A stretch of DNA of 64,000 nt, taken from positions 1 to 64,000 of the forward strand of contig JAPEUQ010000002.1 in NCBI GenBank assembly GCA_027946365.1. The letters are read 5' to 3'. Below, in pieces: positions 22,313 through 34,260 of this stretch (the first letter of the stretch is position 1; each line of letters opens with the position of its first letter). The notes beneath the pieces were generated by a model. It was not told the DNA's origin and did no database searches. It saw only the letters and a list, made by a program, of their open reading frames with translations. This stretch comes from Kalmusia sp. IMI 367209. Taxonomy: Eukaryota > Ascomycota > Dothideomycetes > Pleosporales > Didymosphaeriaceae. The position numbers and the translations under genes are program-made.

Positions 22313-22859
22313 AAAGAAAGAATTATCAGATAATCAAACAAGCGTCCAGCGCTCATATAAGCAAATGGATAGTAGAGGAGAGGAATTTTGGATTCCCAAG
22401 AATAAGGGGTATGCCGGGGAAGCGGAAGTCATAGACTAAATGACTCTGGTACCCCAATAGCACTTCGAATCGATATAATGATCAGTACTGGGAATTGTTA
22501 CCCGCTCCAGGGTTGATTTGCAGCCTCCGACGTCTTAATCTGAGGCATAAGCGTGCATGCGGGTATAGCTTGGACTGCATCCGACAGCCAAATGCCGACT
22601 TCCATAATTTAGTCACCGCTTAGTAAGGGTCCGTGAATGGTAATTATCCTGCTTTCGACGGTGTGTCGGCACTTTCCGGTCTTGGCGGTTTACATGCCTC
22701 GTTTTTGAACTAGTGTTTTGGTTGGCGAAGGTTTATGATTAGATCTTCACTGAAAGATAAAAGGGTTAGTGTCAAGACATTGCGGTTGCTGGACTGGGCC
22801 AAACTAATGCTGACCCGTTACAGCCTATATAATATGTAGCATCCGGTGAAGTCAGGGAC
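22313..22859. other. Intergenic
   Basis: Nothing recognised between the NADPH oxidase remnant and the regulator-like remnant. Confidence 0.4.
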
Positions 22860-23870
22860 ACATGACCGTTAGAAGTCTTTGTTTTAGATCTGTAGCAGAG
22901 GCTGGACGTCTTGTGCAGTTGGCTACCAGAGAACTTCACTATCAACAAAGCGAATCTTTATGTGAGGATAAGTTCCCCTTCGCGCGTGACCTTTTTCATG
23001 TTACATGTCTTTTTGCAACAAGCCTACATTTATCTTTACGACCCATGGACATCTACGACGTCCAATATGGATGGTTGTGCTCTGCATCTCGCTGAACATA
23101 GTCGTGGCATATGTTACAAGCACGCTCTTGACATAAATTAAATAGTGGCCACGATCTTGGAGGTAGACAGGAATATTTGTATCACCGATCCTTCTCTCGC
23201 GCCTGACGTATTGTCTGCGGGCGACTTTATTGTGGCTACAGGGCATGATGTCAGCCACAATATGCCTACAGCGATGGCTCTCGAGAAGTTGAATTAGTGT
23301 GCCGATATTCTTCGCCAACCAACAACATTATACTCCAGAATCAAGAAAATATACAACAAAATTTTCAACGTTTGGCAACAACTGCAGTCCGATCCCAGTG
23401 TTCAGCGGTGGGATAGGTAAGTCGATGACTGTGCTTGCTGAATAGACAATGATCTGATATATAGCGGCAGGGCCAGTGTGGCACTCCTGGACTCTGTGAA
23501 TCGGCTTGAGACCATAGATCTAAAACCAGAGAATGCGAATGCAAGTAAGCTTCCAGTCACTTACGTGTATTAAGACTGGCCATTTTCAGACTGCGGATTA
23601 GCAATATTGAATCGTTTTGATGCGGAAGTCATTCACTGACTGCATCAAATGGTAGCTCCGAGTTGCCGATTGAAGCAGCATGGGACACACAACAGCGCTG
23701 AGCTGAAGGGGCGATTGGTGTTAAAATATACGTTGATGATAGCCTGACTACGCATCACAGCCCCAAGTAGTACGACAGGTCTATGTTGGACTTCGAGAGC
23801 GTGACAAGCGGCTTTTTACTTTTTCAGATGTAGAATCAACTATCACTATGTTCGAAGAATCGTAAGAATT
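22860..23870 (+). pseudogene. Gene remnant, possibly a fungal-specific transcription-factor domain
   Basis: Coding-like plus-strand pieces follow each other. WLPENFTINKANLYVRISSP and VFLQQAYIYLYDPW (22,915-23,050) resemble the middle of fungal-specific transcription-factor domains. ICITDPSLAPDVLSAGDFIV lies near 23,175-23,235. KIYNKIFNVWQQLQSDPSVQ (23,345-23,405) joins RASVALLDSVNRLETIDLKP across a clean GTAAGT...CAG intron. VVRQVYVGLRERDKRLFTFS lies near 23,770-23,830. Stops and frame changes separate the pieces. The family call rests on the first piece and is uncertain; no zinc cluster is visible upstream. That it is a decayed gene with introns is better supported than its identity. Confidence 0.45.
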
Positions 23871-24110
23871 GAGATGAGCTATAAATCATACATCTGAACC
23901 ATAAGTAGCCAATTCACAGGACGGCGAGGCTAAGAAGATGTCTATGCAAAGCCGCCATACTCTAGTCCGGGCGCTAATCTAGATCATTGTTCGCCGCCGA
24001 CTACGAAGGGACATGGTTTACTTTTTGAAGTGCTATGCCGGTACTTACATGGCAGCGTCGGGCTATTATATTGGGTTCGCTATCCGCTTTAACTCATCAT
24101 CTGTTCATCA

Positions 24111-24860
24111 TGGCCTCACACGGTCCTAGTAGTTCTGTTGCAAAGGCTTTAGTTGCATGCATAGAAATCTGATAAGAGTAGGATAGGGCACAACCCCGTG
24201 GAGAGAAGACTACCCTTCAGGACCAAATGACTGTTCTGTAAATAGTTATCTCGACAGATGCCCAGAAAGCCACACCCAAATGTGGTATCGTGTACGTGAT
24301 GGACATCTTCGGGATATGGTAGAATATTAGTTTACCGCACTAGAATCGACCGACCTTTATAACGGCGACCAGCTTCCGGTGAAAAAGTCGGTCGATTTAA
24401 ACATTTCCGAGTCGTTAACTACTGGTACAAATGGCGACAATGCTAACAAGCCGGCCTAGGTAGATCGAGTTATGGTTTGTGGTCAAGGCGCCCAGCTGAA
24501 AGGATTGAGGTACAGACTACTGTTTCGTTGCCAAGGTACGCACAGAATCATTTGTGATTGTTACACTTGTTGCAGAAAGCTAATTTACGTGATCTGTGCT
24601 ACACAGTATGTTATCCGCGACTATAAAGCCGGAATCAATTCCAGCTACTTCGCCCATGCATGGTTCGTAACAGAAGAAGAACTAGCAACCATTGCGGAGG
24701 TGCTAGCCATATCTAGGTAGACAATGTCTTTCCCTCCAAGATGTGGCACCGGTTGGAGGAGAACTTCAAGATGACAGGACTATTCTACCAGGTGTACCGA
24801 AGCCAGGACATTGAGCACAAATTCTCCACAGGCCCCTTCATCATAGTACAATCGCTACGG
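24111..24860 (+). pseudogene. Dienelactone hydrolase family pseudogene
   Basis: Plus-strand pieces in order: a start like MASHGPSS at 24,111; ISTDAQKATPKCGIVYVMDI and FGIW (about 24,250-24,320), the first strand of the alpha/beta hydrolase fold; NGDQLPVKKSVDLN (24,362-24,405); QYVIRDYKAGINSSYFAHAW and FVTEEELATIAEVLAIS (to 24,717); and DNVFPSKMWHRLEEN with DIEHKFSTGPF (to 24,835). The His lies in the last block and Asp in DNVF. The nucleophile region reads ICATQY in place of the usual GYCFGA. Stops and frameshifts fall between blocks. Relatives hydrolyse dienelactones or similar esters in aromatic breakdown and secondary metabolism. Non-functional here. Confidence 0.75.
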
Positions 24861-26700
24861 AAATGATGAGTGCGGCCTTGGCTCACAGTCTCATGGGCTC
24901 ACATCATCCAGCTTCGACCTGGCTAGATCCCCATGACCCCGAAATAGCATACTACCAATCCGTCGAGTATCCTTCTTAGCGCGCCTCCGGTCTTGGTGCA
25001 TTAGACATTGCATTCAAGGTCATGTTGGCGGCTCATCATTCTGCTCTCCCGGACCAATGGCGTGTATCCATACGTGCGGGTAGGTCAAACAACGTCGATT
25101 ATGGCCAGGGTGGTGATGACTATGGTGATTTTTTCGGTCTAAAACAAGTACACCTAAGTCCACTCACTCAACCGCCAATGGCGACCTCAAATCGCCCTCC
25201 ATTTGACATTGAATTCCAACTCCTCCTATCCATCATCGATTCGCCGCCATCCTGTTGGTTGTGGTACGCCTAAAAAATTTTCCACGAGCCGTTTTGTCAG
25301 GCGCAGGTAATGTGCTTAAATGCCTCAAATTCAAATCATATCCCCTGTGAACCTCCTGGAACTCTAAGTTAATCCTAATCTGCATCATCTACAAAACGTA
25401 GCCAACCTAACATACCGATTTTGCGTAAGCGGGCCAATAGCTCCCAGCAATATTTAAACTCCATCGCCGATTCAGCCATAATTTCAAGCGTGTCGTATGC
25501 AGTTTTGAGAGGAAAAAGCGCTGATATCGGGCCTTACAGCTCCATTGCGTCTTGTACGACATACTACGAGCTGTAGCAAATCTTAATTGCGAGCTCGGTT
25601 ACTTCTCTATCACTTGGCTGGGTTATCACTCTCTCCAATGCATCGTTACTATGCAAGGATATCGGTGAGCCTAGTCTCTTCCTTTCAGTCAGGCAAATGA
25701 TCTACAATGCCCAAACGTTAATGTGTTCGTTGCGCCCAGCAAGCTGGAAAAGATGTGAGTCGGTTTCTCGTCTTGAATCGGTCTTCTAGACTGCCAGCGA
25801 GCTTGGGACCTTCCTACGAAAGTATCCTCAGAACAATGCAGTAACTCAAAACGCTTGAATAGCCCAAAAAGCTTCAAGTAAAGGAATCAACTCGCTTCCG
25901 ACATCTGCCAGCATGTTCAACCCCGTTAATATGAAGCGTCCTTCTCTACAAACGTTCGACTAGAATATTAGACTTAAGAAGCCGTGCGCAGCTGATGCAC
26001 CGAGACGATATAGTCCGGTTCCAGACTTTTACAATCAGGATCGAAATATACGACGGTCTGGAGTGGATTCTACCACACAAACCTCTTTCCTGAACCCATG
26101 GCGCCGAGTCGCAACCCCCCAATATCATGGAATCAACCGTGCTGCCTTTGGATCTCCGGAAGATCGATCACTTCCCGTTTCGAGTGAACACAACGGTGAT
26201 TTGAACTTTGATACGGAGGCGTGCCTGGTGTTCGATGACGGCGAGGAAATCATCCGATGGGGAATCAACGTTATCAGATGAAGAAGATGCTGTATCAGAA
26301 GTTCCCTTTGGTGTTGTAAGCTACTTAGCTTTATCCACATGCACTGCAACTGATAGAATTAGATCCTTGCAATAGTGACGGTAGCATCGTATAGAAGTGG
26401 GGCCGTTTGAATTGCCCCTGTGGATCTATAAGCATTTGGGAGACTTGGTGAAGATTCTACTACAGAGGTCAGTTAGATACGCTGGACTCATTAGACCACC
26501 TGTGATCCGCCAACTGCTACATGAAGCCACAGTTCAACTTTGTGCAACGTTGATAGTTTCTCCATTATCTTCGTCTCAAACTACTCGAAAGCTAGCTCGC
26601 TTCATGTCACATGATTCAATAGCTCGCATTATTATTACTAATGAAAATCAAGAACATCGAATCGGTAAGAAACTCTCAGACTCAAGTCTATTGCTCTAGC
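24861..26700. other. Intergenic or unrecognised gene remnants
   Basis: Normal base composition. Some stretches look coding (for example around 25,170-25,260 and 25,690-25,930, where a GTGAGT...CTAG gap could be an intron), but no family can be named and frames are short. Probably more decayed gene material. Confidence 0.35.
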
Positions 26701-26909
26701 ACCCATATGCCGAAGAGTATAGGGATATTAAGTATATAATCCTTATTATTTATTACGGCTAAGGGCTGCCATGCCGAAGTTATAGAAGGCTATGGGCTTT
26801 AAAGCTCGTTTCTATGATAACAAGTTATAATATATTTATAAGTTTTAAATATTTTATCATGGTCAGCTTTATATAGTACTCTATCATAGTTTGAATTATT
26901 AATTACCTA

Positions 26910-28165
26910 CTATATATTTCTATATATATATATATTACTGAGTATCGAAAGATTATACGTAGTTTTAAAAGATAGCAAACTAAAAAAGATAGTAGTGATT
27001 CCCTCCTACTTATTAATATAAAAGGCGTGTTAAAGGTAGTAATAATAAAGATATTATGCTCCTACTAAGCTAATTAGATTATTAAGTAAGGCTTGGCGCA
27101 CGCTCCAATTGAAAGTTATTCAACTTAAATAAAGAGAAAGGACACGGTATATATACTATCTATTAAGAATAGGTCTATCATAGTGGCAGTTATATTAAGT
27201 TACAGTCCTCCCTTTATTAATAAATTATTATAAATAGCAATCTCTCCACCTTATAATATTCTTCTTCTTCTCTACTAGGCTAGGTACGCCGCATAAGCTA
27301 CGTGATCTTATATTAATGACTATTATTTATATATTATCTAGCTTCTACTTTATCTATGAAAATATACGTATTAAAATTAACCTTACTATCTAACTATTTA
27401 CTACTACTAGTCCTGCTATCTTTCCTACGGACGATGACGCGTACGTTAGAGCCCTTATAGATTCTATATAATACGTATATAGAGTCCGGTTAGAGATAGC
27501 CACGTTATATAAAGACTACTAAATAATCTAGAATTATCTATCTAGTCCGCGAAATGATCAAAAGGTAGTATAAGGAAGGGTAGTAGAAGACCTTATACTT
27601 AAATATAGAGTAGGCGCTCGAGGTATATAAGCTAGGGTGAATGGTGATAGTAAACCTAAAGAACGTAAACATAGTTACCCCTAATAGGTATATAGCGTTA
27701 CTATAAGGATAGGAGCTTTAGGGTGTTGTACGCTGGGTGAGTGCTAAAGGTGCCGTTCTAGTAATAAGAAGCGATAACTAGGAGTTTATCTATAAGTTAT
27801 TAGGTAATAAGAGCGTCGCCTAGATACGTAAGATCCTCCTTAGTATAGTGAGGTTGGACTAGGCGCGCTGCTCAAATAGTAATGGTAATAAGACGATAGA
27901 TATCTAGGTTACTATATATAGAATAAGTGAACTTTTTTTTAGGCGTAAAGCTTATAGTAGTTTTATATATTTTTAGGTTGCGAAGGCGCTTAAGCAAGCG
28001 AAGCTTAAGCTGTTATAAGGTTAGATAGCTATATAGACTAGATTTAGTTGCTGGGTTAGAGTAACTATTAATAAAGTCTATACCAACATTAAATATAAAA
28101 GGATTTAGAAGATTTTAAAAAAGGTGACCAACACTGTTCTAAGGGAACTAGTGCGGCACATGTAT
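26910..28165 (-). repeat. Unclassified ~1.2 kb repeat, copy 3 (inverted, least mutated)
   Basis: The reverse complement of this block aligns with 11,690-12,905. It runs from GTGCCGCACTAGTTCCC at 28,165 to GATACTCAGTAATATATATA near 26,925. It keeps more GC words than the other copies. No open frame or known transposase motif was found. Sequence at 26,705-26,909 beside it is also AT-rich. Confidence 0.75.
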
Positions 28166-28404
28166 TTCTATAAATAGGACTTAGTTTTAACATTACACAA
28201 AACTTTTATAAGTAGACCATAAAGTGAAAGGACCTCTATATAAAAACCAGTAACATCACATAGTCCTTAATAAAGGTGTGTGCTTCCATCAGTGTCATCT
28301 TGGGTGGTGGGCGGACTGAGTTCCTAAACAGCGCATCATATTCGCTATCAACGGTCTCAATCCTTCATCGCAGCATGCCCAAGCAGGTGATTTTTTATTT
28401 GGTG

Positions 28405-29565
28405 CCTTACCGTTAACCCTTTTCACAAATCGCACGACGATTGTGGTGCTCTCCTAAGCTGTCTCGGCATCCATAATTTTTACCAGCAAGACCATGTTCG
28501 ACTATTAGACTACAAAGCCAATCCAAGAAAGGAAGCAGGGGGGCTTTAGTAGACTGCAGATACTTGTCCAAACAACGCGTCTTCGCTACACGAAAGAGGT
28601 AATAGGTGATGCACTGAACTTCTCGCCACGGAAAGTGAGATTGGTTCTGTAAAGCTTCATCAGCACGACCAAGAACTATACGATCTTTTCAAGAGTACGA
28701 CCACTGAACTTGCTTCAGTCATGAGAATATTCAGTACTATAGCCGTAACACGTGAAATTTCTTGACACGGCAACCTTCTCGCATTACTCAGTTTTCTACG
28801 ATCAATATGCGACCACGGGCGGCAAATTCTTCCCGGAACAGCTTTGAAAGATATGGAACGCTCGGGACCGAACAATGGCCGATCATGATGAGACTCTAGT
28901 CGATGGTGAAGGTGGAGACGTGCATGTCTTTTCCACAAGAATACTTGCACTTCTCAAAAACTTGATACCGACACACACGCCAACATGCGACACCAAAGGG
29001 CATGATCTCCTAGTGAAAAGGTGCGATCGTGTCATTTTCCTATGTGCGCAAAATTCTCAATGATAGCAGTGTCGTGTTCAGCTACTAGTCTGTGATGCCA
29101 GACCTGATTCAACAAGCACTCTCGACCTACAGCTTCAATACTTGTCACATCCATGGAAGCGCCATTCTTGAGGGGAGAGGTATGGCACTCAAGAGGACCA
29201 ATGAAGATCCAGAGTGCTCTGTGATGCTGGCCACTTTCGGCAGTGCAGGAGAAAGGTAGGTTGACCTCAAAGCTTTTCTCGTTCGCTCGTTCGTTAGGCG
29301 CATGACCCGTCCCTAATTCTCTTCTCCAGACTTGATCTTACAGTAGCGAATCATGTACATCATATCGAGCCCCAATGGAACCCCATGGTAGAGACGCAAG
29401 CGATTGACTGAGTGTATCGCATTGGCCAGCAGCGTGAAGCAATCGTTATGCGGTACATTGTGACAAACTTCATAGAGGCGTTAGGAATCAGAACCTATTC
29501 GAGATGATACGAATCTAAGTAATCTACGGCAGTACATTGAATGGGTCCAACAGCGTAATTGAAGC
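28405..29565 (+). pseudogene. SNF2-family helicase pseudogene
   Basis: Plus-strand pieces in order: CGALLSCLGIHNFYQQDHVR (28,445-28,510); RYTKEVIGDALNFSPRKVRL (about 28,575-28,640); NLLALLSFLRSICDHGRQIL (28,772-28,832) followed by ALKDMERSGPNNGRS; then the C-terminal helicase lobe with MALKRTNEDPECSVMLATFG near 29,190-29,250. After a GTAGGT...CCAG intron, LDLTVANHVHHIEPQWNPMV and RIGQQREAIVMRYIVTNFIE follow (29,335-29,475), then YIEWVQQRN (29,532-29,559). These are hallmarks of Rad5/Rad16-like SNF2 ATPases. The N-terminal ATP-binding lobe is missing. The motif VI Arg is a stop (AID-stop-VYRIGQQ). Dead and truncated; its left end lies next to the repeat at 26.9-28.2 kb. Confidence 0.8.
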
Positions 29566-30424
29566 TCGTCAACGAGATCTTCGGCACGGAGCAGGCTACA
29601 CAAGCAGAGATCTACATGGAACGTTGGAAGGTCAGTATTGAAAAGCACTAGAGTGCGTAGGAAGACTAAGATACATAGCAACTATGAGAGGATCTTAGGT
29701 GTAAGACGTCATTGACTTGGAATTGAAAAATAAGAAAAAAATTCCCTTTTTTGACTAAAATAATACATAAACGTACAAATATATAATAGGATCTTCAAGA
29801 CTACCTAGCTAAGACGAAAATACTAGCCAAAAGTTAATTTATAGCAATACCTAGGAAGTAGAAAGGATCAAAAATGGAAAAATTCTCTCGAAAAATAAGA
29901 TAGAGGTAGGCTATGGTCATACAATTCAGAAATAATGATACTGAGAGACGATGCGTAGCTTGTTTCCAGGGCAATCCGTCGGATCTATATTAATCCGGTT
30001 AAGCTAATGCGAGAGCGAGAGCGAGAACGAGAACGAGAACGAGAGCGAGAGCGATATACGCAGGTGCGACAATGAAACACGATTCTGAAACCTGTTGAAC
30101 ACGTAGGTGATCGTTGTACTCGGACCGAAGTCAATATGAGCTTCCGCTTTGTCTAATCATACATGGTCGATCATGCCTCTATGCTAGTAGCGCGCCCTGC
30201 ATTGATGTTGATTGTGGCCGCATGGGCCAAGGCATAGTCACTAATTTGGGCAGGACTAGTGGAAACATCACATCGAATCATATCAAATAAATGAGGTGAG
30301 ATCGAACTCTCAATACACAAAGTGTCACTTGACCATACCAGCAATCTATATAGTCGTGTCAGAACTACTTGAACCTCCTTGAAGATTTGCCGATACTCTC
30401 TCAATATCGATTCTTTGAGCAGCC
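29566..30424. other. Intergenic, promoter side of the AsaB-like gene
   Basis: No gene. AT-rich at 29,720-29,900, then a GAGCGA/GAACGA run at 30,006-30,055. Confidence 0.5.
30006..30055 (+). repeat. Polypurine hexamer repeat (GAGCGA/GAACGA)
   Basis: About eight hexamer units in a row, 370 bp upstream of the AsaB-like start. Similar CTCG-rich tracts lie upstream of the next genes (see findings). Confidence 0.85.
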
Positions 30425-31281
30425 ATGCCTACCGCTACTGTTACCAGCTCTGTTATGATTCGCAACGACACCATCGATGCCAAGCTTAATTACCACGACA
30501 GCAAGGCGGGCCCAGTTCAGGTGTTGGATTTCACGAAGCCAGGCACGGAGAAGCAGTTCGAGCAATACGAAAACATGGTGGAGGAGATCCTCACAACCGT
30601 CCATGACGTACGCCAGAAAGAAGATCAATACACCTTGACAAGAACGGGTTCCAATACGTCAAAGACCCCGTGATAGGTCTTCAGGATGCGAATACTGAGG
30701 ACGAGATTCGCAACATCTTGTTGCCAGCAACGGAAGATCTGGTGAAGAATGTTACAGGCGCCCACAAGGTCGTCACTTTCATGCACCGAATTCGTAGTTT
30801 GGTCGAAGACTCGAACAAACGTGGGGACAATAAAGCGCCCGCACACAGAGTCCATACAGACTTCACAACTGCCGGAGCCCTAAACCAACTCAAGAACGTC
30901 ATCCGCGACCCCGCTGAACGTGCCGCTCTCGAATCCGAACGCATACTTGCGATCAATGTTTGGAGGCCACTCAAGCCTATCAAGCGTGATCCTCTTGCCA
31001 TGTTGAATTGGGAGACGGTGCAGTCGGGAGACATCATACCGAGCAGGATGATCCTTAATGACCACTTTTGGAGCGAAATGGGGAAGGTGAAGCACTCACC
31101 CCAGCATGAGTGGGTGTATTTAGAAGGCCAAACGGCGGAAGAACCTGTGATCTTTAAACAGTACGACTCTGACGCAAGTGGTGGGATGACACTTCCTCAC
31201 TCCGCGTTCGTAGATCCAAGATGGGAAGATGAAGAGGCGAGGCAAAGCATCGAGATCAAGATGTTTGCTTTCGTTAGATGA
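30425..31281 (+). pseudogene. CmcJ/AsaB-like oxygenase (2OG-Fe type), single frameshift
   Basis: ATG at 30,425 opens a frame with KLNYHDSKAGPVQVLDF. The expected continuation DKNGFQYVKDPVIG is one base out of frame, so one base is missing at about 30,633-30,638. The second frame runs unbroken to 31,281. Joined, the product would be about 285 aa, normal for this family (fungal AsaB hydroxylase/desaturase, CmcJ methoxylase subunit). HRVHTDFT holds a probable His-x-Asp metal pair, with LPHSAFVDPRWED near the C-terminus. Such enzymes tailor secondary metabolites. With intact codons on both sides, this may be a very recent mutation or a consensus error. Neighbours are an MFS transporter and a Zn2Cys6 regulator downstream, a usual metabolite-locus setting. 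Confidence 0.75.
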
Positions 31282-32613
31282 GACCTGATTGCTTGAAGTT
31301 TAGCTCGTACTAAATCTATCGTTGTGCTTTTGTGCAGTCACCATAATGTTCGGGCTTCACATCGTTGAGGAGATCGAGCCTAGCACACAACGCTTCCTCG
31401 GCGTGTTTTCTGTGACCCTAAAATGACATTATATCTATGGGGGACCGTGCAGATTTGATCACACCTACGCCATTGCAACCCAAACTCTCACTACCATAAT
31501 GAACTATTGAGTAGATTGGTGCGTGCCTCTTCGGGCTCCTCCCTTTCATCGTCTTCACCGCGGTTTCAGAAGTCCGCACGCATTTTCTCGAAGTGTTTAA
31601 GTCTACCTCACCATTTCATAAGACTAAAGCATCCACTTTAATGCAGGAAACCTTGTGGCTTCAGACTGTGCTTATTAGCTATTGTTCAAAGAGAAAGGGG
31701 ATTTGAGTATGCTATCTAGGATATAAAATCGCTTGAGGAATATGAGATTCGCCCCAGCTTTGATGATGACACAGGACCAATGGGTAAAACAGACGGATTA
31801 GAGCGATGAAGAATAGTAGAGACTCACTCTGTCAGCGTGAGTGTAGGATAATGCGCATCCAAACGCTGCAGTGCATGGACTGCCGATTCAAAGTACGATT
31901 TGGAAATTCTTATAGCGTTCGCGGGAAGGAGATCAAATACAGAGGGCATGAAAGATCCACAATTGTTGCGCTTTTCTTCGTTTGTTCTAAACACGAAGAC
32001 CGCTGCGTAGGGTTAGCCATGACGGGGCTAGGCTCCTGATGTCCTATCAAGGTACCGTGTCCGTGGGCATAGTGCATGCTATCGTATGAATACCACAAAA
32101 AAACATCGAACTCTCGATTTTCAAGTATGAAGCGTCTCCTGTGACAGATTCTCTATAGTCATGCGACAGACTTGTGCATTTAGATAGCGCTTCAAAGGAT
32201 AATATACCAGAACTACCCTGTTCTCTTTTGTCAGAGATTCTAGAAATATGTTACCTATCGTTGGTAGTCGCGAATGGCTTCTTTTCCAACATTTCTTACG
32301 TCTTTCATGATGTTCTAGCTGTAGACGAAGATTGATTGATGAGTAAGCCGAGACCGAATGCGAGCACGATCCCTGTTCTCATATCCCTGCTGTCAGATCC
32401 CTGTTCTCGTATCTCGTTCTCGTATTTCGCTCACGTATTCTCGCTCTCGTATCCCCTTGCCAAACCAACGCCATCCACCACTACGATATCTATCCCGTTG
32501 CGCACTTGAGAGTCTAGCAAGTGTTGACAATCTTCATTTATGGCTTAAATACCACCGCTTTAACAAATCTCCAACACCGACCAAATATCACGATTCGCTA
32601 GCACCGGCCCGAG
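31282..32613. other. Intergenic, upstream region of the MFS gene
   Basis: No recognised gene. CTCG-rich repeats (TCTCGTATCTCGTTCTCGTA and neighbours) occupy 32,395-32,455, about 160-220 bp before the MFS start. Confidence 0.5.
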
Positions 32614-34260
32614 ATGAATTCCGAGGCAGACATGTCCATGTCAACAAACAAATGCATAGGAGACGTTGCAGACATGGCAAACACTGGAGAAGATACTATT
32701 GACTGGGATGGACCGGATGACCCCCAGAACCCCCTGAATTGGCCGGTCGCTAAACGGTACTTACACGCTATTTTTGTCAGCTCTATTGCTTTGGCTGTGT
32801 AAGTTTTTGATATCAGCACTGCGACAACTACAGTTAATCGCATGCAGAAATTTGGGTTCTACAGTCTTCGCGCCCGGCGCACCTCTTCTAATGAAAGAAT
32901 TGGGAGTGACGTCGACTATAGTCGGGTCCTTGACCGTCTCGATATACGTACTCGGATTTGCTGTCGGACCACTTGTCCTTGCTCCACTATCAGAGATATA
33001 TGGACGCCTTGTAATATACCAAGCTACCAACATTATTTTCATGGCCTTCACTCTGGGCTGTGCTCTCGCCACAAATACCAGCATGTTTCTTACTTTCCGC
33101 TTCATCGCGGGTTGTGCAGGTTCTGCACCAATGACGATTGGAGGGGGCACTATTGCCGACGTATTCCCCCAGGAGGAGCGCGGCGGAGTCATGGGTATGC
33201 TGGCTCTGGGTCCCATTTTGGGTCCAGTATTGGGTCCGGTTGCTGGTGGGTTCATTGCTCAAAAGATCGGATGGAGGTGGACGTTCTGGATTATCTTCAT
33301 CATTGTAAGTACCGTAAAATTGTTTTGAGAAGTTGTATGCTAACATAACAGTCTGGAATCGTCTGTATTTCTGCCATGATCTGGATGCGAGAGACATACG
33401 CCCCGATACTGCTTGCTCGCAAGACAGCTCGCCTTCAAAAGGAGACTAACAATCCGGCTTTACGCTCAAAGCTTGATCGCGGTATCTCTGTCAAGATTAT
33501 AGTTGCGCGGTCGATAATTCGCCCCCTGAAACTTCTAGTCCTCTCGCCGATCGTTTTACTCATCAGCGTATATACTGCTTTCGCTTTCGGTCTTACTTTC
33601 CTTCTTTATACAACTTTCCCTCGCGTTTTCAACCAGCAGTATGGCTTCAAAACAGGCGTTTCGGGGCTAGCCTATCTGGGAATGGGCATCGGCTTCTTAC
33701 TCGCCTTGATTGTTTTCGCAACGATGAGCGACAGAATTCTCAAGGCTAAAGCTGCAAAGGAGGAGACCACACCGCCGGAAAAAGGGAATAGAGACGTTGG
33801 AAATGCAGAAAATGACAATACAAGTCGGCTTCCAGCTCAAGCCGCAAGGAGGTACAAACCCGAGAACAGACTTATCTTCATGGCCTATCTTACCCCCGTA
33901 CTTCCCATTGGTTTTTTTTGGTACGGTTGGTCTGCTGACCAGCACGCACATTGGATTTTACCTATCCTGGGAACTGGTCTCATCGGGATCGGGTCGCTCT
34001 TCATCATTATGCCGGCACAGACATATCTTGTTGATGTGTTTGGCTCTGAGGCTGCCGCCTCAGCTTTGGCGGCCAATACTCTTCTTAGGTCGCTCTTTGG
34101 CGCCTTCCTGCCCATGGCTGGTGGCCCCATGTACGATGCCCTTGACCTTGGCTGGGGCAATAGCGTCTTGGGTTTCATTGGTCTTGCATTTGTTCCTATT
34201 CCGTACTTTTTCTACAAGTACGGCGACAAGATTCGAGAGAGGTGGCCTGTTCGCCTTTAA
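32614..34260 (+). CDS. Major facilitator transporter, DHA1 (12-TM drug:H+ antiporter) type
   Basis: Three exons: 32,614-32,798, 32,848-33,304 and 33,352-34,260 (introns 49 and 47 bp, GTAAGT donors), giving 516 aa with no frame breaks. The N-terminus is hydrophilic, with the DWDGPDDPQNPLNWP lead-in typical of fungal DHA1 carriers. PLSEIYGRLVIY is MFS motif A after TM2. GPILGPVLGPVAGGF is motif C of antiporters in TM5. A long hydrophilic loop (~430 bp into exon 3) separates the two six-helix halves. It acts at the plasma or vacuolar membrane to export small molecules by proton exchange; the substrate cannot be told. It lies 1.3 kb downstream of the AsaB-like oxygenase and may export that pathway's product. 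A CTCG-type repeat precedes the gene. Confidence 0.93.

Noticed and set aside
23001..23318. Minus-strand 105-codon frame
   Set aside because: The plus strand over the same bases carries spliceable, family-like pieces of a regulator remnant, so this is treated as an antisense shadow.
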